Below, in pieces: positions 50,348 to 57,894 of a stretch of 64,000 nt of DNA. The stretch comes from Sphingobacterium kitahiroshimense (GTDB lineage: Bacteria; Bacteroidota; Bacteroidia; Sphingobacteriales; Sphingobacteriaceae). The translations under genes were made by a program, and so were the position numbers. The stretch is from contig NZ_JAOQNK010000001.1 in the NCBI RefSeq assembly GCF_025961315.1, positions 5,208,001 through 5,272,000 on the forward strand. The letters run 5' to 3'. Numbering within the stretch: position 1 is the stretch's first letter; the number at the start of each line of letters is the position of its first letter. Below the pieces are notes generated by a model that had not been told where the DNA came from, ran no database searches, and was given only the letters and a program-made list of their open reading frames with translations.

Positions 50348-51992
50348 ACAGTTTTATAAAAGATACCAAATAAATATGAGAGCAACAGGTTTGCTTCTTG
50401 GGATCGTTTGTTTGAGTTTGTCATCGCAGGCTCAGATGAATCCGAAGTATAAGTTTGAGGAGGCATTGAAGTTGATTCAAAAGAATTACGTCGATCAGGT
50501 TAATGAAGAGCATCTGGTAGATGCCGCAATTAAAGCGATGATTGCTGATCTTGATCCACATTCTCGTTATACGAGTAGAGAAGAAGCTGAAGCGATGCGC
50601 GAAGCAATGAGTGGAAGTTTTGCCGGGATCGGTATTCAGTTTTTGAAAAGCAATGATCAAACTTATGTAACTATCGTAAATCCTGATGGTCCAGCAATGC
50701 GTGCAGGAATACAGGTGGGCGACCAGATTATAACTATAGACGGTGAATCAATCTCGGATAAAAAATGGGGTAATAAGGAGATTATGGAAATGCTACGTGG
50801 TGAGAAAGATGTACCCGTAGAGTTGGAGATTTTATCGCCAGGAAATGCTAAAAGTAAAAATATTCGAATCGTTAGAGAAAATATCTTGGAAAAATCGGTT
50901 CGTGAGAGCTACATGATAGATAATGAAATAGGGTATATAGCACTTTCAATTTTTAATCGTACTACACGTCCGGAAATAGATGAAGCACTGAAAAATCTGA
51001 AAGAAAAAGGGATGAAAAAACTCATATTGGATCTACAGAGTAATGGTGGTGGGTATGTAGAATCTGCTATTGGTGTTGTAGATGAATTTTTGACAAAGGA
51101 GAAAATAGTGTTTTACTCGGTACCTAATGAAGGGGGTAAAGACTACTATTTTACAGGAGGATTTGGTCAATTTTATGATGGTGAATTGGTGGTCTTAATT
51201 GACGAATCAACAGCATCTTCTAGCGAGATTGTTACTGGTGCATTGCAAGATTGGGATCGTGCCGTGATCATCGGAAGAAGAAGTTTTGGAAAGGGTTTGA
51301 TGCAAAAACCTGTTCCATTATCAGATGGTTCGGAAATGCAACTTACGGGTGCTCGATATTATACTCCTTCAGGTCGTTCTATTCAAAAATCTTACACAAA
51401 AGGTAAGGATGATTATTTTCAGGACTTTAATCGACGTATGGAATCTAAAGAATTGCTGGAAGAAGGACATGTTCAATTTCCAGATTCGTTAAAATATACA
51501 ACTCTTGTTAGTAAGCGAATTGTATTTGGTGGAGGCGGAATTATGCCCGACCGCTTTGTCGCAATCGACACAAATGAATATAGTATATGGATGTCGCAAT
51601 TGATGAATGAAGGTGTCGTAGCAAATGTAGGCTTTGAGTTTGTACAACAAAATCGTCAAACTCTATTGAAAGCATATTCTGATTTTAGCACCTTTAATAA
51701 AGACTTCAAGGTGTCTAATGAACTGCATAGTCAATTGGTAAATATGGCCAATAAGTTTTCAATTGAGTTGCCAAAAGAAAAGAATATGTCTGCACATGAT
51801 GCGATTGATGTGGAATTAAAAGCACAGATCGCTTCATTATTATTTACAGGTGGAGATTATAAGACTCGTGTACGTAATGAAGCCAACCAAAGTATCAAAC
51901 AGGCACTAATTGTTTTACAAGATAAGAAGCTTTATAAACAATTGTTAAGTACAGATACAGTAGGTGAAAAATTAAAACAAAAAACAAAATAA
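50337..51992 (+). CDS. S41-family C-terminal processing peptidase (CtpA-like)
   Basis: 551 aa. The ATG at 50337 overlaps the preceding stop; an ATG at 50376 would give a more typical signal peptide (MRATGLLLGIVCLSLSSQAQ). Domains: N-terminal helical part with ALKLIQKNYVD and DLDPHSRYTS, PDZ (about 95-180, GIGIQFLKSNDQT, PAMRAGIQVGDQIITIDGE), and protease domain with the Ser294/Lys319 dyad (ESTASSSEIV and SFGKGLMQ, 25 residues apart as in the family). It cleaves periplasmic proteins at or near their C-terminus. Its place between two TlpA-like thioredoxins suggests a joint role in handling imported or secreted proteins. Confidence 0.93.
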   Translation: MKNKQFYKRYQINMRATGLLLGIVCLSLSSQAQMNPKYKFEEALKLIQKNYVDQVNEEHLVDAAIKAMIADLDPHSRYTSREEAEAMREAMSGSFAGIGIQFLKSNDQTYVTIVNPDGPAMRAGIQVGDQIITIDGESISDKKWGNKEIMEMLRGEKDVPVELEILSPGNAKSKNIRIVRENILEKSVRESYMIDNEIGYIALSIFNRTTRPEIDEALKNLKEKGMKKLILDLQSNGGGYVESAIGVVDEFLTKEKIVFYSVPNEGGKDYYFTGGFGQFYDGELVVLIDESTASSSEIVTGALQDWDRAVIIGRRSFGKGLMQKPVPLSDGSEMQLTGARYYTPSGRSIQKSYTKGKDDYFQDFNRRMESKELLEEGHVQFPDSLKYTTLVSKRIVFGGGGIMPDRFVAIDTNEYSIWMSQLMNEGVVANVGFEFVQQNRQTLLKAYSDFSTFNKDFKVSNELHSQLVNMANKFSIELPKEKNMSAHDAIDVELKAQIASLLFTGGDYKTRVRNEANQSIKQALIVLQDKKLYKQLLSTDTVGEKLKQKTK

Positions 51993-51993
51993 G

Positions 51994-53136
51994 ATGAAAA
52001 ATATGAAATGGATGTTAATGTTAGCTTTTGCTTTGCCAACTTTTGGATTTGCGCAGCAAAATTATACAGTACAGGGAACAGTAGGAAAATTAAATAAACC
52101 TGCAAAGGCATTTTTGCGTTTGAATTATGAGGGAAAAGAACGTATTGATTCTGTTGAAATGAATAATGGTAAGTTTGAATTTAAGGGTACTATTCCTTCA
52201 CCGATGGAAGCGCATCTGCGTATTATCCACGATGATGCTCCTTTTGATCCTACAAAACCCCCTAAGCAAGATATTTTCCCCTTTCTGATTGAAGGTGTAA
52301 CTATAAAAGTAGTGTCGACTGACTCCATAAAAAATGCTAAGATTTCCGGTTCTCCGTTGAATGTGGAAAATGAAAAAGTAAATGCGTTTCTAAAACCAAT
52401 ATACGATCAGTACGAGATTTTGAATGCTGAATACAAATCCAAATCATTAGCTGATCAACAGGATCCAAAATATATTCAGTCTTTGGAAGAACGTGCAAAT
52501 GCTATACAGCAACAGACTATTGATGCAAAAATGGATTATGTAGCTAAAAATCCAAAAAGCTATATGGCTTTGATGGCATTTAATTCAACTTTACCTCCTG
52601 AATTTGATGCTATTAAAGCTGAAGAAGTATTTTTGAAATTAGATCCAAATTTGCAAAACTCTATCCTTGGTAAAGATCTGGCTGCAAGAATTGCTTTGGT
52701 AAAGAAAACTAGTGAAGGTGTTGAAGCGCAGGATTTTACACAGCCTGATGTTGATGGTAAGCAGGTTAAACTATCTGATTATCGTGGTAAATATGTTCTG
52801 ATTGATTTCTGGGCATCTTGGTGTGCGCCTTGTCGTCGTGAAAACCCTAATCTTGTAAAATCTTATGCTAAATACCAAAAAGAGGGTTTTGAAATATTAG
52901 GTGTATCTATGGATAAAGCTACAGATAAAGCAAAATGGTTAAAAGCGATCCAAGATGATGGTTTGACTTGGAAGCAAGTAGGTGATCTAAAGGGGTGGGA
53001 TAATGAAGCTGGTGTAATGTATGATGTGAAAGCAATTCCTATGAACTTTTTGGTAGATCCTAATGGAAAGATTATCGCTAAATATTTACGCGGTGAAGAG
53101 TTGGATTTAAAACTTGCTGAGATATTTGGAAAGTAA
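51994..53136 (+). CDS. TlpA-like thioredoxin with DUF4369-type N-terminal domain
   Basis: 380 aa; signal peptide (residues 1-21). The N-terminal beta-rich region (about 22-130, YTVQGTVGKLNKPAKAFLRL) looks like DUF4369, then a helical linker, then a thioredoxin domain (about 240-380) with Cys277/Cys280 in FWASWCAPCRRENP and the cis-Pro motif AIPMNFLVDPNG. This is a common Bacteroidota thiol-disulfide oxidoreductase layout. Only one base separates it from the S41 protease gene, and the terminator at 53172 ends the unit. Confidence 0.93.
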   Translation: MKNMKWMLMLAFALPTFGFAQQNYTVQGTVGKLNKPAKAFLRLNYEGKERIDSVEMNNGKFEFKGTIPSPMEAHLRIIHDDAPFDPTKPPKQDIFPFLIEGVTIKVVSTDSIKNAKISGSPLNVENEKVNAFLKPIYDQYEILNAEYKSKSLADQQDPKYIQSLEERANAIQQQTIDAKMDYVAKNPKSYMALMAFNSTLPPEFDAIKAEEVFLKLDPNLQNSILGKDLAARIALVKKTSEGVEAQDFTQPDVDGKQVKLSDYRGKYVLIDFWASWCAPCRRENPNLVKSYAKYQKEGFEILGVSMDKATDKAKWLKAIQDDGLTWKQVGDLKGWDNEAGVMYDVKAIPMNFLVDPNGKIIAKYLRGEELDLKLAEIFGK

Positions 53137-53171
53137 TATAATAACCTTAATATACATCTAATTGGAAAGGA

Positions 53172-53202
53172 AAGAGCCGCCTCTCAAGCGGCTCTTCTTT
53201 TT
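53172..53202 (+). terminator. Terminator of the ECF-SusCD-TlpA-S41 operon
   Basis: Stem AAGAGCCGC/GCGGCTCTT with a 7-nt loop and a T run. Confidence 0.92.
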
Positions 53203-53220
53203 TTAATAAATTGTCAATTT

Positions 53221-54519
53221 ATGCTGTTTGATATGATAAAGAAAATAGTCGTGGTCTTGGCTCTATATACTACTCTGGTCGGTTTTTGTCACGGACAAGA
53301 GAAAGCTATAAGTGCTAATGTTCAAAAAATCATCGTATTACTCAATAACAAAAATAGTAAGGGATTATTAGAAATTATGGCCGATTCTTGTAAAATTGGA
53401 AATCTGCCAACAACAATAGAAAAAAATAAAGTACTTCCAGATATTCTTAGTAATTTCCAAGGTATTGATTCTTATGACTGGGTAACAGATAAGCTGTTAC
53501 CAAATGGAGATCATTTCGTATCGTTACTTGTGAATTATAAAAATAAAGGTCGTGGTAAACCTACATTTACTTTTAATAGAGATGGGAAAGTCATTGAACT
53601 GGGTATTATAAAGATTAGACTAACTGCCAATCCAGGAAAAGCGCTGGCTGCGGCTTTGGTAAATACGACTTTGCCAGATACCATGCGTGTAAAATTTGAG
53701 TTTATTAATGGTTTGATTTACGTTCCTGCAATATTAAATGGCATTAAGGGTTTTTTTATGTTTGATTCCGGAGCTCCAAACGTGATGCTTAGAAAAAAAT
53801 ATATTTCCGAGCGTTCTATAAATAAGGATGTTAATTTAGATTTTACGGGGATGGGCGGTAACATGTCTGATGTAAATTGGTCTACTGGCAATCATTTGAT
53901 CTGGGGAGACTTGAACATAAAATCGTTAGATGCCCCAGCAGTAGGACTTGAAGAAATGGATCAAGAAGAATTAATGATTGGACCACTTTTTGGTTTGATG
54001 GGATTCGGTATCTTCAGCGGTTTTCAACTCGCGTTTGATTATGATCGAAAAGAACTACTTTTAGAACGGGTGGATCAGGCTGGACAATTAGTAGGATTAA
54101 AATTTACACATGGTAAACCCCTAGCAGTTATTCCGATAAGAATGAGACGTCATATTCCGATTATTGATATAAATATTGGAGAAGGTAGTTATGCTATGGG
54201 TATAGATTGCGGAGCAAATACTAATTTATTAAAGCAAGAAGTTGTCAATGACCTAAAGTCTTTTCTAAGATTTGAGGGACAAACTACAAGCTTGTTGGGG
54301 GTTGGTGATAGTAAAATTATTAGTGAAATGGCGCAGCTTGAAGAAGCACAAGTTAAATCTTTGAATTTACAGCCCATGTCAACAGTGATTACAGATCAAG
54401 CTATTGGTGCTGGAGTAGGAGAACAACAATTACCAATGGTAGGTTTACTTGGTACACCATTTTTAAAACAGTTTAAATCGGTGTTTAATTTTCAAAATGG
54501 ATATTTATATCTGTATTAA
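53221..54519 (+). CDS. Secreted retropepsin-like aspartyl protease family protein
   Basis: 432 aa with signal peptide (residues 1-25; the ATG at 53233 is an alternative start). Two retropepsin-like motifs: Asp182 in MFDSGAPNVML and Asp329 in GIDCGANTNLL, each followed by an I/L-G-type turn. The second has Cys where Thr or Ser is usual. The N-terminal 150 residues resemble a small NTF2-like or accessory domain (residues 40-110). Such two-repeat secreted aspartyl protease homologues are widespread in Bacteroidota, but activity is rarely proven. It lies just after the operon terminator, so it may have its own promoter or be read through. Confidence 0.82.
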   Translation: MLFDMIKKIVVVLALYTTLVGFCHGQEKAISANVQKIIVLLNNKNSKGLLEIMADSCKIGNLPTTIEKNKVLPDILSNFQGIDSYDWVTDKLLPNGDHFVSLLVNYKNKGRGKPTFTFNRDGKVIELGIIKIRLTANPGKALAAALVNTTLPDTMRVKFEFINGLIYVPAILNGIKGFFMFDSGAPNVMLRKKYISERSINKDVNLDFTGMGGNMSDVNWSTGNHLIWGDLNIKSLDAPAVGLEEMDQEELMIGPLFGLMGFGIFSGFQLAFDYDRKELLLERVDQAGQLVGLKFTHGKPLAVIPIRMRRHIPIIDINIGEGSYAMGIDCGANTNLLKQEVVNDLKSFLRFEGQTTSLLGVGDSKIISEMAQLEEAQVKSLNLQPMSTVITDQAIGAGVGEQQLPMVGLLGTPFLKQFKSVFNFQNGYLYLY

Positions 54520-55226
54520 ATGAAAATACTGTTAATTTATCTAAAATATAGTTTTCCGAAAAAGTTTCTCACAAATAAGAGTGAAGAGCATGAGCTTAAG
54601 TATATAAGAAAGGAAAGTAGAAGCCTCCGTCAATTTATTACCTTTCCAAAATTAAAGAATCCTTCCAGGCGTTTGAGGGGATTCTTTAATTTTCTTATAA
54701 AGATGAAATATTTTTATAGTTTCATAAATGAAGTAGAATTAGTAGATGCTTAAATTTATAAGAAAGGGCTTATTATAATTGATGTTTCATAAATTTAATA
54801 TATGGTCGTGATATCGACACACCAATTTTGTATTGGTATCATCAAATTTTTTTGATATGTTTCATATACTCAGATAAATTAATTCTTTAGTGCTTGTTCT
54901 GAACTAACCTTTGTTCTTTAATCTTTAATAAGAAAAAATACCTTTTAAGGATATCATGGAGCACAAAATTCCTTTCAATGGACAGAAAGTTTGTTTTTGA
55001 CTTTTCAATTATAAAGTGTTTTGTATCTCAGTAATAATTAAAAACTATGATAAAATAATTGGAAGCTTTTTTGTTGTTATTCATATCGCGGAAACTCCTT
55101 CCAACATAATCTAAAATATATTTGATTTAAAAGAAGCGATCACCCGTGTTACGTGCTGTGAAAAAAGAAAAGGCAAAGTAGTGCGGTAAAACATCATAAG
55201 GGAATTTGCATATTTATTAAGTGATG
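54520..55226. other. 707-bp region without a convincing gene
   Basis: Holds the terminator at 54648-54693 and otherwise AT-rich spacer. ACCAAT/ATTGGT (54821-54837) is a short hairpin. No promoter for the minus-strand XRE gene is expected here, since this is its 3' side. An apparent small plus-strand frame (54520-54753) runs through the terminator and is not called. Confidence 0.6.
54648..54693. terminator. Long-stem terminator downstream of the aspartyl protease gene
   Basis: 15-bp perfect stem AAAATTAAAGAATCC/GGATTCTTTAATTTT with a 16-nt loop. Confidence 0.75.
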
Positions 55227-55535
55227 TTATTTATCTAATTTCCTAAATATGGATTTGATTTTTTTTATTCCAACAATAATATAGTGATAAGTTAAACCAA
55301 ATACGTTTTCTCCCATAATATCACTCGCTAGTGATGGAGGTAAAAGCTCATATATACTTACACCAAAATACTCGGCAATTTTGTAGACCTGATCAACTTT
55401 TACTTTTGTTTCATTGCGCTCAATTTTTGAATATGCAGCTTGAGACATTTCTAGATGATAAGCAACTGCTTCTTGTGATATTTTTAGATTTTCTCTTTTC
55501 TGTCGAATAAAAGTTCCAATCTCCGCTTTTGACAT
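55227..55535 (-). CDS. XRE-family HTH regulator of the peptide-secretion locus
   Basis: 102 aa. The N-terminal HTH_3 domain (about 5-62; IRQKRENLKISQEAVAYHLE and MSQAAYSKIERNE) is complete; the C-terminal 40 residues carry a hydrophobic stretch (VFGLTYHYIIVGIKKI) that could serve for dimerisation. Encoded divergently from a 45-aa leader-peptide gene, with three copies of a 15-bp pseudo-palindrome between them, one lying between its own -7 box and the -33 region. This suggests autoregulation and control of the exporter genes. Whether it responds to a peptide is unknown. Confidence 0.92.
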   Translation of the reverse strand: MSKAEIGTFIRQKRENLKISQEAVAYHLEMSQAAYSKIERNETKVKVDQVYKIAEYFGVSIYELLPPSLASDIMGENVFGLTYHYIIVGIKKIKSIFRKLDK

Positions 55536-55560
55536 AACTAACTCTTAATTTATTGCTCGA

Positions 55561-55568
55561 CAAATTTA
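55561..55568 (-). promoter_or_regulatory. -7 box of the XRE gene
   Basis: Minus strand reads TAAATTTG, about 26 nt before the XRE ATG. The pseudo-palindrome at 55574-55588 begins six bases further upstream, where a bound protein would block polymerase. Confidence 0.55.
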
Positions 55569-55573
55569 ACAAT

Positions 55574-55588
55574 ATAACCTGAGGTTAT
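55574..55588. promoter_or_regulatory. Operator copy C (perfect palindrome)
   Basis: ATAACCTGAGGTTAT, a perfect 7-1-7 inverted repeat; fits AYAACCTRNRGTTDT. Probable XRE binding site in the XRE promoter. Confidence 0.65.
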
Positions 55589-55604
55589 AAAATTTATAAA
55601 TGTT

Positions 55605-55619
55605 AAAACTCTAGGTTGT
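55605..55619 (-). promoter_or_regulatory. Operator copy D
   Basis: Minus strand reads ACAACCTAGAGTTTT, matching the same 15-bp consensus. It lies between copies C and A. Confidence 0.55.
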
Positions 55620-55624
55620 GATTT

Positions 55625-55639
55625 ATAACCTAGGGTTGT
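55625..55639 (+). promoter_or_regulatory. Operator copy A
   Basis: ATAACCTAGGGTTGT, followed by GGTGT as in copy B. Its GTTG supplies a TTG that can act as the -33 element of the promoter for the 45-aa gene. Confidence 0.65.
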
Positions 55640-55669
55640 GGTGTAGTTTTTTGTATTTCAGGAATTTTG
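55636..55669 (+). promoter_or_regulatory. Candidate promoter of the 45-aa peptide gene
   Basis: TTG (55636-55638), 23-nt spacer, GAATTTTG (55662-55669) as -7 box; ATG 22 nt later. The -7 box ends 44 nt after the start of operator A, the same distance as in the HlyD promoter. Confidence 0.5.
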
Positions 55670-55690
55670 AAAATAAATAAAACAGAAACC

Positions 55691-55828
55691 ATGGAAGAAA
55701 AATTAAACAATAGCAATGTCATTGAATTAAGCTTGGAAGAGAAAATACAAATAAATGCGGGCAGTGAAAGAAATCAAGATAAACGTAGTGAGCTGTTTGA
55801 GAAGTTATGGAATTTGTTTCAAGGGTAA
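55691..55828 (+). CDS. 45-aa peptide with GG-type leader (candidate secreted signal or bacteriocin precursor)
   Basis: ATG 55691 to TAA 55828. The first ~24 residues end in VIELSLEEKIQINAGS, which has the spacing of hydrophobic residues and the Gly-containing end (Ala-Gly in place of Gly-Gly) of leaders cut by C39 peptidases. The remaining ~20 residues (RSELFEKLWNLFQG at the end) would form a short amphipathic helix. It lies next to the XRE gene, faces a rhomboid gene with 4 bp between stops, and is followed by the HlyD and C39 exporter genes. A pheromone-like peptide read by the XRE system is an attractive but unproven role. Confidence 0.65.
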   Translation: MEEKLNNSNVIELSLEEKIQINAGSERNQDKRSELFEKLWNLFQG

Positions 55829-55832
55829 TTGT

Positions 55833-56483
55833 TTAATTAAAGATATAATTAAAGATTTCTAATACAGATTTGGGTCTAGTTAGTAGGGCTAATATACCTC
55901 CAGTAACATACGCAGATACATGCAAATATTTATTGATATAACTTTTTTTCAATTGAGCTAAAAGTAATAAGATTAATAATCCACAAATCCAACTGTGCAT
56001 GGCATTACTTATGAATTGAAAAATACTACTTTTCATGGGTTGTAAAGGGAAAAATAATGCAGAGAAACCATAGAGGCCAAAACTTAGACCAGATGCTCCT
56101 ATAGAAGTGAAAAAGAAATCTTTTCTTTTCTGGTAGGTCTGGATCAGATTGGGCATAGAAATTAGTAATACAAAGAATAGAGGTGTTAGTATATATGTTG
56201 TTAAAGTCCCGTATATCTGTTGGATGTTTCCGAACATATCATACCCCAACCCATAAATGATTAGTGCATTAAATAATAAATGCAACCAATTTCTATGAAT
56301 AAATGCGGAGGTAAGTAGACTATGGATACGCTTAGCTCTCATTATTTCGTAAGGATGTAAGATCAAGGCGTGAAAATAGGATTTGTTGTAAAAGCCAATG
56401 ATACTGCTAATTAGTATAATGGGAACGACAATGTACGAGTATGGTGCCTCTTTAAAAGTTGGGAATACGTCGAAAAATTGCAT
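55833..56483 (-). CDS. Rhomboid-family membrane protein, probably lacking the catalytic His
   Basis: 216 aa, about six membrane segments. Rhomboid features: FIHRNWLHLLFNALIIYGLG (62-81) and GASG at 129-132 with the nucleophile Ser131. At the position where the family has DAHFWGAVFG the sequence is SAYVTGGILA (190-199), so the catalytic His is Tyr192. It is either a pseudoprotease or uses another residue such as His188. The gene is divergent from HlyD and convergent with the 45-aa peptide gene, inside the secretion locus, so it may serve immunity, processing or membrane quality control. Confidence 0.85.
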   Translation of the reverse strand: MQFFDVFPTFKEAPYSYIVVPIILISSIIGFYNKSYFHALILHPYEIMRAKRIHSLLTSAFIHRNWLHLLFNALIIYGLGYDMFGNIQQIYGTLTTYILTPLFFVLLISMPNLIQTYQKRKDFFFTSIGASGLSFGLYGFSALFFPLQPMKSSIFQFISNAMHSWICGLLILLLLAQLKKSYINKYLHVSAYVTGGILALLTRPKSVLEIFNYIFN

Positions 56484-56531
56484 CTACAATTAAAATTATT
56501 TTTATTTCAAGATAGTAAAAAAAAATAAAAT

Positions 56532-56546
56532 ACAACCTGTAGTTGT
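56532..56546 (+). promoter_or_regulatory. Operator copy B
   Basis: ACAACCTGTAGTTGT followed by GGTGT. It stands in the divergent region between the rhomboid and HlyD genes and matches copies A, C and D. Confidence 0.65.
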
Positions 56547-56576
56547 GGTGTGATAAGTTCTTATTTGACAAATTTG
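56543..56576 (+). promoter_or_regulatory. Candidate promoter of the HlyD gene
   Basis: TTG (56543-56545) inside operator B, 23-nt spacer, CAAATTTG (56569-56576) as -7 box, ATG 18 nt later. Same layout as at 55636. Confidence 0.5.
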
Positions 56577-56593
56577 AGTAATTAATTGTCATT

Positions 56594-57688
56594 ATGCGAA
56601 AAACTAATATTATCTATATTTTATTGCTTATAGCGATTGTTTGCACGCTTACTGCTTTACCATTTATACAAGTCCCGATTTCAATCTCTGCTCCTGGAGT
56701 GATTAGACCACAAACAGAAAATAGTAAAATCATATCGCTTGTCAGTGGCCGTGTAGTCGAGAGCCGAATACTTGGGAACAATCAGAAAGTGATGGCTGGG
56801 GATACTTTATTTGTTATTGTTTCGAAAGATTTGCAAAATAAATTGGAACTAAATCAGCACCTAGGATCGGAGTATGCGCAACAGATCGCAGATTTGACGC
56901 TCCTATTATCCCGCAATTATAAGGGTCTGCAAAGTGGGTTGTATTACATGGAGCTCGTCTCCATGCAACACAGGATGTCTGAGGTGCAATCGCAATTGAC
57001 ACTAGCAAAACGTGAATTGGATCGTAATGAACTTCTGTTTAATCAAGGAATAATAGCACAGGCTGAATTTGATAAAAGTAGGTATTCTTATGAGCAATTG
57101 GAAAATCAAGTTTCATCTATTGAAAAACAGCAGATGGCGCAATGGAGTGCTAAGTTGATTGAATTGAAGCAAAAACATCAATCTACGTCTTCTGAGCGAA
57201 ATGCTATTCAAATCGATGGTGAAAATTATATCGTCAGAGCGCCATTAACGGGTACAGTGATCAATCTAAAAGGTTTTCAAAAAGGTAGTCAAATTATACA
57301 GGGCCAAGATATCTTAGAAATCTCACCAGAAGATAACTTGATAGCAGAATGTATGGTGCCGGCAAATGCTATTGGTTATATCAAAGATAAGCAAGTTGTC
57401 AAATTTCAGATGGATACTTATAATTATAATCAATGGGGTTTCTTAACGGGATCTGTTAAAGACATCGATTATAATCTGGTTTCCGATCAGAAAAATGCTG
57501 CATTTTTTAAAGTGCGCTGCCAAATGGATGCTAATTTTCTGAGTTTGCCAAATGGTAACAAAGTGACAGTAGGTAAAGGAAATACTTTTAATGCCCGTTT
57601 TTATCTCGTAGACCGTACGCTATGGCAATTATTGTTCGATCGCGCAGATGATCTTTTTAATCCCAATTTGGGTAGTAAAGAGTCATAG
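56594..57688 (+). CDS. HlyD-type membrane fusion protein of a peptide exporter
   Basis: 364 aa. One N-terminal membrane segment (about 4-25), a biotinyl/lipoyl-like half (about 35-75, ISLVSGRVVESRI), a coiled-coil hairpin (about 80-205), the second lipoyl-like half (ENYIVRAPLTGTVINLKG, about 212-235) and a beta-barrel C-terminal part. It bridges an inner-membrane ABC exporter and an outer-membrane channel. Both genes follow: the C39 ABC transporter 206 bp downstream and a TolC-like gene. Probably controlled through operator B. Confidence 0.93.
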   Translation: MRKTNIIYILLLIAIVCTLTALPFIQVPISISAPGVIRPQTENSKIISLVSGRVVESRILGNNQKVMAGDTLFVIVSKDLQNKLELNQHLGSEYAQQIADLTLLLSRNYKGLQSGLYYMELVSMQHRMSEVQSQLTLAKRELDRNELLFNQGIIAQAEFDKSRYSYEQLENQVSSIEKQQMAQWSAKLIELKQKHQSTSSERNAIQIDGENYIVRAPLTGTVINLKGFQKGSQIIQGQDILEISPEDNLIAECMVPANAIGYIKDKQVVKFQMDTYNYNQWGFLTGSVKDIDYNLVSDQKNAAFFKVRCQMDANFLSLPNGNKVTVGKGNTFNARFYLVDRTLWQLLFDRADDLFNPNLGSKES

Positions 57689-57894
57689 CATTTTTTGTTC
57701 GATTGTATCGACAGGAGTTGTGATCTGGTAAGGTCTAAAAACGGATAGTGGCTTCAGCTTACTTTATGGTCATAAACTCAAGAGCATAGTGTCAACTACT
57801 CCAATTCACTAAATAATAACATACTAAATCAAATAAAGGGTGCCTATTAATAGTTATTGGAACTCTTTCATATGATAAAATAGATTAAATAAAA

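Noticed and set aside
54520..54753. Plus-strand frame of 77 codons directly after the aspartyl protease gene
   Set aside because: It runs through the 15-bp terminator stem, has no family or signal, and its residues are what the terminator and AT-rich spacer would give by chance.
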